A stretch of 16,954 nt of DNA from UBA1231 sp045123185. Lineage in GTDB: Bacteria > Bacillota_I > Bacilli_A > ML615J-28 > CAG-313. This document shows, piece by piece, positions 1 to 6,928 of this stretch. Numbering within the stretch: the first letter of the stretch is position 1; every line of letters starts with the position of its first letter. A model generated the notes under the pieces. It had not been told where the DNA came from. It saw nothing but the letters and a program-made list of their open reading frames with translations, and searched no databases. A program made the position numbers and the translations under genes. The DNA is taken from contig JBGVIL010000109.1 in NCBI GenBank assembly GCA_045123185.1, positions 1 to 16,954 on the forward strand, given 5' to 3'.

Positions 1-237
1 TTCTACAGCAATGCCTATTATTTCAATTTTGCGCTGCTCTGAAAATGAAATGACAATTACGCCAACAATTTCGCCTTGATTAAAACAAGCAAAGATTTTT
101 ACAGAGTTATCAATAAGAAATGTATCTATTTTATTATTGAATTTTTCTTCGGTTGGCAGAAACATACAGTGTTTGTATATCTCGTATGTTTTGCAAACAT
201 CATTTTTATGTGTTAATTCTATCAGTTTGAGTTCCAT
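1..237 (-). CDS. GNAT-family N-acetyltransferase, N-terminal part (runs off the left edge)
   Basis: An open frame of 79 codons starts at the ATG at 237-235 and is still open at base 1, so only the N-terminal half is present. A GGTG ribosome binding site lies five bases upstream and a promoter is visible at 274-302. The protein starts MELKLIELTH. Around residues 49-79 it shows the pattern of the central GNAT strands: a strand ending in ACFNQGEIVGVIVISF, then a charged turn and IEIIGIAVE, which resembles the beta-4 strand before the acetyl-CoA loop. The acetyl-CoA-binding R/Q-x-x-G-x-G/A loop would lie beyond the edge and cannot be checked. The substrate cannot be told. The family call rests on this strand pattern alone. 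Confidence 0.6.
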   Translation of the reverse strand, partial: MELKLIELTHKNDVCKTYEIYKHCMFLPTEEKFNNKIDTFLIDNSVKIFACFNQGEIVGVIVISFSEQRKIEIIGIAVE

Positions 238-273
238 TGCACACCTATAAATTCTAATTTACTTTTCATTAAT

Positions 274-302
274 ATTATACACCAAATTCAAGTTTATTTC
301 CA
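274..302 (-). promoter_or_regulatory. Promoter of the acetyltransferase gene
   Basis: On the minus strand there is a perfect TATAAT at 279-274. It is preceded, with a 17-base spacer, by TGGAAA at 302-297, a weak -35 match. Transcription would start about 30 bases before the GNAT start codon. Confidence 0.55.
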
Positions 303-326
303 CCATTATCTCTTATTAGTTTGAGT

Positions 327-374
327 CCCGTAAGAACTAAAGGTTCGACACCCGTAAGTTAATGGTTCGATTCT
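327..374. repeat. Tandem tRNA-T-loop-like repeat, two copies
   Basis: CCCGTAAG occurs at 327-334 and 351-358. Each copy is followed within a few bases by GGTTCGA (342-348 and 364-370). GGTTCGA is the conserved T-loop core of tRNA genes, but the flanks cannot form the five-base-pair T stem and no other tRNA part is present. The two units are about 24 and 22 bases long. The element lies just downstream of a tRNA cluster, so a degraded tRNA end or an old integration scar is possible, but this is inference. Confidence 0.4.
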
Positions 375-426
375 GTGGGGTTAGTCTCACCTATTGTTTA
401 AATCTAAATGTTTCATAAATGAATAA

Positions 427-492
427 AAAAGAGGATATTTTAACTAAAACTAGCTAAAATACCTTATAAAAACAAAAAATAGATCCTCTTTT
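427..492 (-). terminator. Terminator of the tRNA operon
   Basis: Ten base pairs join AAAAGAGGAT (427-436) and ATCCTCTTTT (483-492). Inside the loop a second hairpin pairs 436-445 with 452-461. Read on the minus strand, the structure ends in a run of six T residues right after the stem, as a Rho-independent terminator does. It follows tRNA-Gly by about 25 bases. The loop is unusually long, so termination may depend on the nested hairpin forming. Confidence 0.6.
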
Positions 493-517
493 CAGAAGAC
501 CTACAGATTTCAATAAA

Positions 518-591
518 TGGAGCGGGTGATGGGAATCGAACCCACGTAGTCAGCTTGGAAGGCTGAAGTTCTGCCGTTGAACTACACCCGC
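518..591 (-). tRNA. tRNA-Gly (anticodon TCC)
   Basis: The complete cloverleaf is 74 bases with encoded CCA. The acceptor arm GCGGGTG pairs with CACCCGC, the anticodon stem TCAGC/GCTGA holds the loop CTTCCAA (anticodon TCC), and the T loop is TTCGATT. It is the last gene of the five-tRNA minus-strand operon. Confidence 0.97.
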
Positions 592-598
592 ATTTAAA

Positions 599-675
599 TG
601 GTCGGGAAAACAGGATTCGAACCTGCGACATCTTGGTCCCAAACCAAGCGCTCTACCAAGCTGAGCTATTTCCCG
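599..675 (-). tRNA. tRNA-Pro (anticodon TGG)
   Basis: The complete cloverleaf is 77 bases with encoded CCA. The acceptor arm CGGGAAA pairs with TTTCCCG, the anticodon stem CTTGG/CCAAG holds the loop TTTGGGA (anticodon TGG), and the T loop is TTCGAAT. Only seven bases separate it from tRNA-Gly, so both come from one precursor. Confidence 0.97.
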
Positions 676-705
676 TTTTCGTACATTTATTGATTAAATT
701 GTTAA

Positions 706-782
706 TGGCGCGCCCAAGAGGATTCGAACCCCTAACCCCTTGATCCGTAGTCAAGTATTCTATCCAATTGAACTATGGGCGC
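706..782 (-). tRNA. tRNA-Arg (anticodon ACG)
   Basis: The complete cloverleaf is 77 bases with encoded CCA. The acceptor arm GCGCCCA pairs with TGGGCGC, and the anticodon stem CTTGA/TCAAG holds the loop CTACGGA (anticodon ACG). A34 is expected to be deaminated to inosine by TadA so that it reads CGU, CGC and CGA. Confidence 0.97.
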
Positions 783-785
783 AAA

Positions 786-861
786 TGGCGGTCCCAACGA
801 GACTTGAACTCGCGATCTCCAGTGTGACAGACTGGCATGTTAACCACTACACCATGGGACC
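786..861 (-). tRNA. tRNA-Asp (anticodon GTC)
   Basis: The complete cloverleaf is 76 bases with encoded CCA. The acceptor arm GGTCCCA pairs with TGGGACC, the anticodon stem CCAGT/ACTGG holds the loop CTGTCAC (anticodon GTC), and the T loop is TTCAAGT. Three bases separate it from tRNA-Arg. Confidence 0.97.
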
Positions 862-866
862 AAAGA

Positions 867-949
867 TGGTGCGGGTGACAGGAATCGAACCTGCACTCCG
901 AGGAACTAGATCCTAAGTCTAGCGCGTCTACCAGTTCCGCCACACCCGC
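867..949 (-). tRNA. tRNA-Leu (anticodon TAG)
   Basis: This class II tRNA is 83 bases with encoded CCA and a long variable arm. The acceptor arm GCGGGTG pairs with CACCCGC, and the anticodon stem CTAGA/TCTAG holds the loop CTTAGGA (anticodon TAG). It is the first gene of the operon, about 32 bases after the promoter. Confidence 0.97.
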
Positions 950-953
950 AAAT

Positions 954-977
954 AAAGCATCAAATATTCAATGCTTT
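954..977 (-). terminator. Hairpin in front of the tRNA operon, possible weak terminator
   Basis: Seven perfect pairs, AAAGCAT (977-971 on the minus strand) with ATGCTTT (960-954), enclose a ten-base loop and are followed by ATTT. It could end the aminotransferase transcript weakly. The predicted tRNA transcription start falls inside its first arm, so the hairpin would not fold in RNA made from that promoter. Confidence 0.35.
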
Positions 978-980
978 AAT

Positions 981-1009
981 ATTATAGCACAATCTACTTG
1001 CTTTTGCAA
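981..1009 (-). promoter_or_regulatory. Promoter of the tRNA operon
   Basis: The minus strand carries TTGCAA (1009-1004), a 17-base spacer and a perfect TATAAT (986-981). The -35 lies inside the last codons of the aminotransferase gene. It drives the five tRNAs in addition to any read-through from upstream. Confidence 0.7.
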
Positions 1010-2073
1010 GTGATTTGATATGCTTCTATTGCATTTGCTAAAATTTCAATTTCTTTTTCATCAAGAGCACATATTGCAATTCGAACTGCATCACCAGTTC
1101 TTGTTGTATAAATGTGTTTATCTAGCAAATAGCTAATCATTTCATCAGGATTATTTGTCTTTAAAGTAACAAAGAAACCTTCTTGGAAATCATAATATGG
1201 AATATTTTTTTCTTTTAATAGTTTAATAAATAAATGAGCTCTTTTATCAAGAACAGCTTTTTTATCAAGTGATTCTTGTTTTAATGCATTTAGATCTTTC
1301 ATTATTTCATTGAAAGTCATGATTGCGTGATTATTTGTTGAACTCCAGATTGTTCTTGCAAACATCACATAATTTTCTTCACCAGGAGCAACTAATGCAC
1401 CTAATCTTAATCCGTATATACTTAATGTTTTAGATAAGGAAACCATGTAATATGTTTTCTTATTTTTTCCATAATCGAATAAGAAAGATTGATTATCAGA
1501 AAAATCAAAATAAGCTAAATCAAAAACAATTTTAACATTGTTATATTTTTCTAATTCTGATATAAATATATCAAGTTCTTCTTTCGTGTATGTGCTACCA
1601 ACTGGATTAGATGCAGGAGTATTAATAATTACAAAAACATTATCATACCCTTCAAAAGATTTTGGATCAATTACTAATGGACGATTAGGATAATTTGCAA
1701 CATCGTATCCAAAAGTATTAGCCATAGAATTGTAGTTAGTCCAAGCTAAGCTTGGAACTAACATTAAATTCTTTTCTTGTTTTTTTGCAATCATAAGCAT
1801 TGATAATGCTCCTGTAGCACCAGGTGATGCAACAATAGAATACTCTTTTGGAATATTAAAATATGTTCTAATTGAGTTTTGATACTCTTCTCCGCCACTT
1901 ACAGGTGCATAGTTGTAAAGTTCACCATCAAAGCTTTTAAAGGTTTTATCAAAAATTGATGAATAAATTAATTTCTTATCGTCATCTAATAAAACACCAA
2001 TTGTTGCATCAATTTTATTAGGATGATTATCTTTTACTGCAATACTATGCATGTAAATAACGTTTTTATACAT
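994..2073 (-). CDS. Pyridoxal-phosphate-dependent aminotransferase, class I/II (aromatic/aspartate type)
   Basis: This is a cytosolic fold-type I aminotransferase of 359 residues. Counting from the chosen start, the PLP lysine is K215 in the motif SLSKTLSIYGLRLG, with R223 after it. N156 lies in NTPASNPVG, D185 in VFDLAYFD contacts the pyridine nitrogen, and R331 in AVRIAI is the expected substrate-carboxylate arginine. The blocks SGGEEYQ, SPGATGAL and PSLAWTNYNSMANTFGY resemble the aspartate/tyrosine aminotransferase branch, but the amino-acid specificity cannot be read from sequence. A GTG at 2085 is also in frame, but the GGAGG ribosome binding site lies after it and five bases before the ATG at 2073, so ATG is the start. 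The stop of the upstream surface-protein gene is 11 bases away, so the two are co-transcribed. Confidence 0.88.
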   Translation of the reverse strand: MYKNVIYMHSIAVKDNHPNKIDATIGVLLDDDKKLIYSSIFDKTFKSFDGELYNYAPVSGGEEYQNSIRTYFNIPKEYSIVASPGATGALSMLMIAKKQEKNLMLVPSLAWTNYNSMANTFGYDVANYPNRPLVIDPKSFEGYDNVFVIINTPASNPVGSTYTKEELDIFISELEKYNNVKIVFDLAYFDFSDNQSFLFDYGKNKKTYYMVSLSKTLSIYGLRLGALVAPGEENYVMFARTIWSSTNNHAIMTFNEIMKDLNALKQESLDKKAVLDKRAHLFIKLLKEKNIPYYDFQEGFFVTLKTNNPDEMISYLLDKHIYTTRTGDAVRIAICALDEKEIEILANAIEAYQITCKSK

Positions 2074-2084
2074 ATTTTCCTCCA

Positions 2085-4103
2085 CTATTTTCTTTTATTA
2101 ATTAAAATACCACATAATGACATCAATAGAATTATTGATATGAAATGTGCACCAGCATTACATTTAGATTCTTTTTCTGGTTCATCTGGTTGTTCAGGTT
2201 GTTCGGGTTGTTCTGGTTCTTCCACAACTTTATCTAAATCTATTGCTAATACATCTTCATAAGTTACAGATATTGTACCAGATGTTGTTGAATTTAATTG
2301 ATATACAACAACAATACTTAAAGAATCAGGGTCGAATTCACTTACATTTCGAACTACCAATTGTTTAGTATCTAGTTTTAAATCATAATCTTTACCATTA
2401 ATAAATACAGTTGCAAATGAAATAGTATTATCGGTGTCAATAATATCAAATACAATAACTAAATTATTATTAACTATCTTATATTGATATTGATTAACTA
2501 ATGGAATATTATTACCAGTTTTGACTGTAATAGGTGTTCCTTTAACACTTCTTTCATTACCATCATACATAATTTTATATTCATACTCAATTGTATAAGT
2601 TGTTTTTGGTGAAAGATTATTAATAGTAATAACGCCTTCAGCTGGGTTCATAACATAAGATTCGCCATTAACTTTAACATTATAATCTTTAACATTAAAG
2701 TCATTACCAAGTTTAGGCATTTCTACTGTCATTGAAGTATCAGTTACATTTTTAACTGTTAATGAAGCATCAGGAATAACTACTAATAATGCATTAGCAT
2801 CACGTCTTGCTTCACCATCAGAAGGACTATTTAAAACTCTAAATTCGTTTCCTTCACGAATTAACATTGTAGTTGAACCACCGCCATCAAGGTTGTATGC
2901 TTCATATGAACCATAATACTCCATTAATGCAGCTTGTTCATCATATGTCATTCCGTACATTTCACTGCCTGGTTGTCTACCATCAACAGTAACAAATAAT
3001 AATGTACCATCTTCTTTAACTCCAACCATAGTTCTAGGGTGACGATTTGTATCATTATAAACAACACCTTTACCTTCAAGAACTAGTGGAACACCACAAC
3101 CAGCTACTTGATTACAATTAGCATATTCGCCGATAATATCTCTTTGAATTGTAACATATGCACCTGATTTGATAACATCAATAATTGCTTGATTTGTTGT
3201 GTAAACACCAAAGCGTTCTTTATTTAATTCTGTTTCTTCCGCTAATTCTAATACACCTTCCCCATAGAATCCATTTTGATCCATTGGAATACAATGAGTT
3301 GGATAATTACAAATATAACCACCATTAGGAAGAGTTGAAGAAACTGTAACTCTTGTTTGTAAACCTAAATCATCTGTACTAAATACAGGATAAGAATAGT
3401 ATAATGATAATCCATTCCCGACTGTTGTTGGATTAACATCATCAATTTTATATTCATTAATTAGATTATTATTTGAATCAAATATTCTTAAAGTATAATA
3501 ATCTGTAATTTCAATTGGTTTATTACCAATTAAAGTTTGATTAGTTCCATTATTTGTAAAACCAATTGCAGTTGATGAAGATGAAGAAGTTTTATATACT
3601 TTACCATTAGATGAAAATACACCGCTTGCTGTTAATGGTAACGGTTTTTTTGAATTAATATCAAAGAAGTCAGCATTAATCGCAGCTATTACTTTCCAAC
3701 CTGGATTATGATCTTCAAAATTTTTAGCAATTTGTTCAACAGTAGCAAGCGCCCATCCATAATTTGTTTGATATGTCCAGTTAACAATTTTCGCTGGAGT
3801 ATCTGATGGAATAGATAAAACATTAACTGATTGAGGATATAATTGATTTGGAACATTTAATCCTCCACCACCAGAACCAGCAGCGTTAAATCCTGTTAAG
3901 CCAGAACTACTATATCCAATATATTTATTATGTACTAATTTTCCTTCTAAATAATTTGTTTCAACAACGTCGCCTTGATTATACACTGATTCACCAACTC
4001 GAACTTCTCCTGGAATTGGTTCAAATGCATTAACTTTAAGACAAACTAATGCTGAAACTAAGATTAAACTTAAAGTTAACATTGATTTAATAAGTTTTTT
4101 CAT
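2085..4103 (-). CDS. Secreted phosphodiester glycosidase-domain (NAGPA-like) surface protein
   Basis: This is a 672-residue exported protein. Residues 1-26 form a signal peptide (basic start, hydrophobic core, end LKVNA). Residues about 100-443 form the phosphodiester glycosidase domain, recognised by AINADFFDI (141-149), HPRTMVGV, VTVDGRQPG and the hallmark NLDGGGSTTM (404-413). Relatives include human N-acetylglucosamine-1-phosphodiester glycosidase and bacterial exopolysaccharide proteins, so a role on a sugar phosphodiester or in cell-surface glycan handling is plausible but unproven. A fibronectin type III-like domain follows (about 448-530), then another beta-rich domain (540-625), a PEQ-repeat linker, and a tail with C648, a hydrophobic helix and NKRK at the end. 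Four cysteines in CNYPTHC and CNQVAGC may form disulfides. A GGGAGG ribosome binding site precedes the ATG. No separate promoter fits between it and the efp terminator, so read-through is likely. Confidence 0.85.
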   Translation of the reverse strand: MKKLIKSMLTLSLILVSALVCLKVNAFEPIPGEVRVGESVYNQGDVVETNYLEGKLVHNKYIGYSSSGLTGFNAAGSGGGGLNVPNQLYPQSVNVLSIPSDTPAKIVNWTYQTNYGWALATVEQIAKNFEDHNPGWKVIAAINADFFDINSKKPLPLTASGVFSSNGKVYKTSSSSSTAIGFTNNGTNQTLIGNKPIEITDYYTLRIFDSNNNLINEYKIDDVNPTTVGNGLSLYYSYPVFSTDDLGLQTRVTVSSTLPNGGYICNYPTHCIPMDQNGFYGEGVLELAEETELNKERFGVYTTNQAIIDVIKSGAYVTIQRDIIGEYANCNQVAGCGVPLVLEGKGVVYNDTNRHPRTMVGVKEDGTLLFVTVDGRQPGSEMYGMTYDEQAALMEYYGSYEAYNLDGGGSTTMLIREGNEFRVLNSPSDGEARRDANALLVVIPDASLTVKNVTDTSMTVEMPKLGNDFNVKDYNVKVNGESYVMNPAEGVITINNLSPKTTYTIEYEYKIMYDGNERSVKGTPITVKTGNNIPLVNQYQYKIVNNNLVIVFDIIDTDNTISFATVFINGKDYDLKLDTKQLVVRNVSEFDPDSLSIVVVYQLNSTTSGTISVTYEDVLAIDLDKVVEEPEQPEQPEQPDEPEKESKCNAGAHFISIILLMSLCGILINKRK
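2179..2222. repeat. Nine-base tandem repeat encoding a Pro-Glu-Gln linker
   Basis: Imperfect nine-base units (GGTTGTTCN on the plus strand) repeat about four times. On the minus strand they encode EEPEQPEQPEQPDEPE, a cell-wall-spanning type of linker in front of the C-terminal anchor helix. Such short units can change copy number by slippage without a frameshift. Confidence 0.75.
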
Positions 4104-4125
4104 AATTTCCTCCCTTTTTTATAAA

Positions 4126-4154
4126 GAAAAAAAGTCAGATAATCTGACTTTTTT
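4126..4154 (-). terminator. Terminator after efp
   Basis: GTCAGA (4134-4139) pairs with TCTGAC (4143-4148) around a three-base loop, extended by A-T pairs and followed on the minus strand by a run of seven T residues. It lies between the efp stop and the next gene's ribosome binding site, so that gene probably depends on read-through. Confidence 0.8.
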
Positions 4155-4159
4155 AATTG

Positions 4160-4717
4160 TTAAGCTCTTGAAGAATATTTACCATCAAATGTAGTAACAA
4201 TAATTTTGTCACCTTGTTCGATAAACATAGGAACTTTTACTTTGAAGCCAGTTTCTAATGTAACTTCTTTTAATGCGTTAGTAGCAGTATTACCGGCAAC
4301 AGCTGGGCTACTTTCAGTTACTTCTAAAACAATTTTTTCTGGAATGTTGATTCCTAAAACTTCTGAACCATACATTACGATTTCAATTTCAGCACCTTCT
4401 AATAAGAAATTAGCTTCCCATTTCATTCTTTCAGCAGGGATGTCTAATTGTTCCCAAGTTTCCATATCCATAAAGCAGTAAGTATCACCACTATTATATG
4501 AATATTGCATTTTACGTTTTTCAATCATAGCTTGTTCAACTTTAACACCAGCATTGAAAGAATATTCAATGTTTGCACCAGTTCTAAAGTTACGAAGTTT
4601 AGTTCTAACAAACGCAGCACCTTTACCAGGTTTTACGTGTTGGAAATCTAAAATAACACATGGATCACCATTATAAATAATAGTCATACCAGTTTTAAAA
4701 TCAGCAGTAGTAATCAT
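4160..4717 (-). CDS. efp: Translation elongation factor P
   Basis: EF-P binds between the P and E sites of the ribosome and speeds peptide-bond formation at polyproline stretches. The protein is 185 residues, the family's normal length, with three beta-barrel domains: the KOW-like domain (1-63), the central OB domain and the C-terminal OB domain ending in TTFDGKYSSRA. The modified residue of the tip loop is K32 in HVKPGKGAAFVR; in Bacillus the lysine at this position carries 5-aminopentanol. The frame stays open 12 codons further upstream, but MITTADFK is the conserved start, and an AAAGGA site precedes it at the long distance of 11 bases. The upstream promoter is at 4758-4786. The neighbouring surface protein contains many prolines in its PEQ linker but no long polyproline run. 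Confidence 0.97.
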   Translation of the reverse strand: MITTADFKTGMTIIYNGDPCVILDFQHVKPGKGAAFVRTKLRNFRTGANIEYSFNAGVKVEQAMIEKRKMQYSYNSGDTYCFMDMETWEQLDIPAERMKWEANFLLEGAEIEIVMYGSEVLGINIPEKIVLEVTESSPAVAGNTATNALKEVTLETGFKVKVPMFIEQGDKIIVTTFDGKYSSRA

Positions 4718-4757
4718 TTTTAATAAATTCCTTTCATATATTTTATAAATCATTCTT

Positions 4758-4786
4758 ATTATACATTATTTTGTATTTTATTTCAA
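4758..4786 (-). promoter_or_regulatory. Promoter of efp
   Basis: The minus strand carries TTGAAA (4786-4781), a 17-base spacer and a perfect TATAAT (4763-4758). It is divergent from the ispH promoter, with the two -35 boxes less than 20 bases apart. Confidence 0.8.
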
Positions 4787-4805
4787 GAAATGTTGCAACT
4801 TTCTT
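4785..4805. promoter_or_regulatory. Inverted repeat between the divergent efp and ispH promoters
   Basis: AAGAAA (4785-4790) and TTTCTT (4800-4805) are inverted copies around GTTGCAAC (4792-4799), itself a perfect eight-base palindrome. The element touches both -35 boxes. It has the size and position of an operator, but no regulator is known from the window. Confidence 0.35.
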
Positions 4806-4833
4806 ATCAAAATATTAATAAATAGTGTATAAT
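4804..4833 (+). promoter_or_regulatory. Promoter of ispH
   Basis: TTATCA (4804-4809), an 18-base spacer and a perfect TATAAT (4828-4833). An AGGAG ribosome binding site follows at 4848-4852, nine bases before the ATG. Confidence 0.7.
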
Positions 4834-4861
4834 ATGTATACAAGACTAGGAGATTGTCAAT

Positions 4862-5710
4862 ATGAATATAATAGTAATGGAAAAAATTGGTTTTTGTTAT
4901 GGTGTTGACCGATCAATTTCGATCACAAAACAAGTTAAAAATATGTATCCAAGCCCTTGGATATTGCTCGGACCTTTAGTTCACAATAATATTGTTAATC
5001 AAGAATTATTAAATGATGGTTACCAAATGTTAAATAGTAAAGATGAAATAAATAACTTTAAGAATGTAACATTTATTTCTACAGCTCATGGAATTAATCC
5101 TAAATTGAAAACAGAAATTCTAAAAAACAATACTTTAATTGAAACAACATGTCCAATTGTTTTAAATAATAACAACAAAATAATAAATTATGCAAACAAT
5201 GGTTATACTGTAATTTATATTGGTAAACATAATCATCAAGAAAGTGATGGTATTATTGACTACATTACACTAGTTGAAAATGTTGAAGATATCGAAAAAT
5301 TAAAGATAGCTAATCCCCTAATCGTATTAACTAATCAAACAACAATGTCAATCAAAGACATTGAACAATGTACTGACGCTGTCTTAGCGAAATATCCCGA
5401 TACTTTAATTGATACTATTATTTGTCCTGCAACAAAAGAAAGACAAGTAGCATTATTAAATCACTTAAATCAATATCATAATGAGTTTGATAAATGGTTA
5501 ATTATTGGTGATAAACTTAGTAATAATACCAAAAAACTTGCTGAGCTTACTAAAATGTATACATCTAATTATCATTTTGTTGAAACTGTAAATGATGTTA
5601 AAATGATATCTTTTGCTAATACAGAAAACTTGTTAATTACAAGTGGTACTTCTACTCCTAATACTATTATCAATGAAATAGTCAATTATATAAAAGAAAA
5701 TATCCAGTAA
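4862..5710 (+). CDS. ispH: 4-hydroxy-3-methylbut-2-enyl diphosphate reductase (LytB/IspH)
   Basis: IspH is the last enzyme of the MEP isoprenoid pathway. It reduces HMBPP to IPP and DMAPP with a [4Fe-4S] cluster. The protein is 282 residues, normal for the family. The three cluster cysteines are C12 (GFCYGV), C97 (ETTCPIV) and C188 (IICPATKERQ). Substrate-binding histidines H41 (LVHN) and H76 (TAHG) are present, as are T160/T161 in TNQTT and the C-terminal SGTSTPN block. The proton-donor segment reads HNHQESDG, so the catalytic glutamate (E127) is kept although the usual HPEV form is changed. It implies a MEP rather than mevalonate route in this organism. It has its own promoter, stands alone on the plus strand, and ends in a hairpin shared with the convergent ABC genes. 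Confidence 0.95.
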   Translation: MNIIVMEKIGFCYGVDRSISITKQVKNMYPSPWILLGPLVHNNIVNQELLNDGYQMLNSKDEINNFKNVTFISTAHGINPKLKTEILKNNTLIETTCPIVLNNNNKIINYANNGYTVIYIGKHNHQESDGIIDYITLVENVEDIEKLKIANPLIVLTNQTTMSIKDIEQCTDAVLAKYPDTLIDTIICPATKERQVALLNHLNQYHNEFDKWLIIGDKLSNNTKKLAELTKMYTSNYHFVETVNDVKMISFANTENLLITSGTSTPNTIINEIVNYIKENIQ

Positions 5711-5744
5711 TACTTGAAAAAGTCAAGTAATACTGGATATTTTT
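5697..5744. terminator. Bidirectional terminator between ispH and the ABC permease gene
   Basis: A long hairpin pairs AATATCCAGTA and TACTTGA on the left with TCAAGTA and TACTGGATATT on the right, with one A-A mismatch and a five-base loop. T runs follow on the plus strand and a T-rich tract on the minus strand. The ispH stop codon lies inside the stem and the permease stop codon lies at its edge, so it serves both genes. Confidence 0.9.
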
Positions 5745-6928
5745 TATTTTGAAAACATCAATTTTTCACTTTGAAATAATTTTGTTACCAAATAGATTAT
5801 AATTCCAAAGAAAGCTAGAGTTGAAAATACTATCGATAAAATTTGAATTGATGTTATTTGATTCAATAAGACCCCTTTTATACCAATAGATAAATTATAT
5901 AATGGAATAAAATAAGGTAAGATATTAGTTGGCATAGAAGTATCAAATATTGTCATCATACTAACTACCATTGCAAGAATATATGCAGGCATAGCATATG
6001 TTGTTGCTTCTTTTGTTGATTTAGCTAAAGTTGATGCAAGTAAGAAAACACTACTTGCAATTAAAGAAACCATTAATATTAATACAAATAACTGTATATA
6101 AGTAATAAAACTATAATTTACACTTTGAACACTACCATACATATCGCCCATATTAGGCATTGATGCAGCTAAACCAATAAACGATGCAACACCGGATAAT
6201 ATAGTAATAATTACTGTTGAAATTATTTTACCTAACACTATTTGATTTTTATTAATTGGTGCCATTAAAAGGGTTGCGATTGTTCCTCTTTCTTTTTCAC
6301 CAGCTATTGTATCTGCACCTACGGCAATTCCACCAGCAAATATGAATATAATGATCATCATCGGCATTAACATTGCAAAAAACTGTGTTGACATTTCTTC
6401 TTCAGTTGCAACATTTATAGGCATAAAACTAATAAAATTAACCGGAATTGAATTTTGTGATGTGATAATCGAACGCATAGATTCCAAAATTGTCACAACT
6501 TTATTATATGCTGTACTTGATTCAGTGCTTGTTTCATCAAAATATACTTCCATAACAGGTGAAGTATTTACTTTACCAGTAATGTAATCATTAATCTTTT
6601 GATCAAAGTTTTCTTCAAATTCAATATATAAGAAATATTTAGTTTCATCAATATCCTTTTTAATTTGTTCTTTATCTATATTATTATATTTAACAATTTG
6701 AATATTTAAATCAGGCAAATTAGAAATCGCATCTTGAAAAGATTGAACTTCTTCATTGACGTAAATAATAGATGGTTGAACTTCTGAAACATTAGTAAAA
6801 CTAGATCCCATTACACTATATATTAAAAATATTAATAAACCTGGTAAAATAAATGTCGAAAAGATAAGTCTTGGACTCTTAAAAATCTTATCTAATTCTT
6901 TTTTAACAATGTTGACAAATCCTAACAT
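5744..6928 (-). CDS. natB: ABC-2 type exporter, membrane subunit (NatB-like)
   Basis: This is a 394-residue permease of the ABC-2 family. One helix lies near residues 20-41, followed by a large extracytoplasmic domain of about 140 residues and then five helices (about 183-203, 235-255, 275-300, 310-332, 362-385). The cytoplasmic loop GADTIAGEKERGTIATLLMAPINKNQIVLGK is cut here into its marks GEKERGT and LLMAP, which are typical of NatB-type permeases. In Bacillus subtilis NatAB exports sodium ions; other relatives export drugs or peptides, so the substrate here is not certain. Its ATG overlaps the ATPase gene's end by seven bases, so translation is coupled. The gene ends against ispH. Confidence 0.85.
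   Translation of the reverse strand: MLGFVNIVKKELDKIFKSPRLIFSTFILPGLLIFLIYSVMGSSFTNVSEVQPSIIYVNEEVQSFQDAISNLPDLNIQIVKYNNIDKEQIKKDIDETKYFLYIEFEENFDQKINDYITGKVNTSPVMEVYFDETSTESSTAYNKVVTILESMRSIITSQNSIPVNFISFMPINVATEEEMSTQFFAMLMPMMIIIFIFAGGIAVGADTIAGEKERGTIATLLMAPINKNQIVLGKIISTVIITILSGVASFIGLAASMPNMGDMYGSVQSVNYSFITYIQLFVLILMVSLIASSVFLLASTLAKSTKEATTYAMPAYILAMVVSMMTIFDTSMPTNILPYFIPLYNLSIGIKGVLLNQITSIQILSIVFSTLAFFGIIIYLVTKLFQSEKLMFSK

Noticed and set aside
238..480. Possible T-box or other riboswitch in front of the acetyltransferase gene
   Set aside because: The conserved T-box core (GGGTGGNACCGCG type) is absent and the predicted promoter lies after most of the region.
2074..2085. Four-codon upstream extension of the aminotransferase from a GTG
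   Set aside because: The GGAGG ribosome binding site lies within the extension and is correctly spaced for the ATG at 2073.
2179..2222. Short regular repeats as a possible CRISPR or minisatellite
   Set aside because: The units are nine bases, without spacers, in frame, and encode a Pro-Glu-Gln linker.
2023..2262. 79-codon plus-strand frame rich in Ser, Gly and Cys
   Set aside because: It is a shadow of the PEQ linker and the aminotransferase start on the other strand and has no ribosome binding site.
4718..4753. Twelve-codon N-terminal extension of EF-P
   Set aside because: It overlaps the ribosome binding site and leader, and the family start is MITTADFK.
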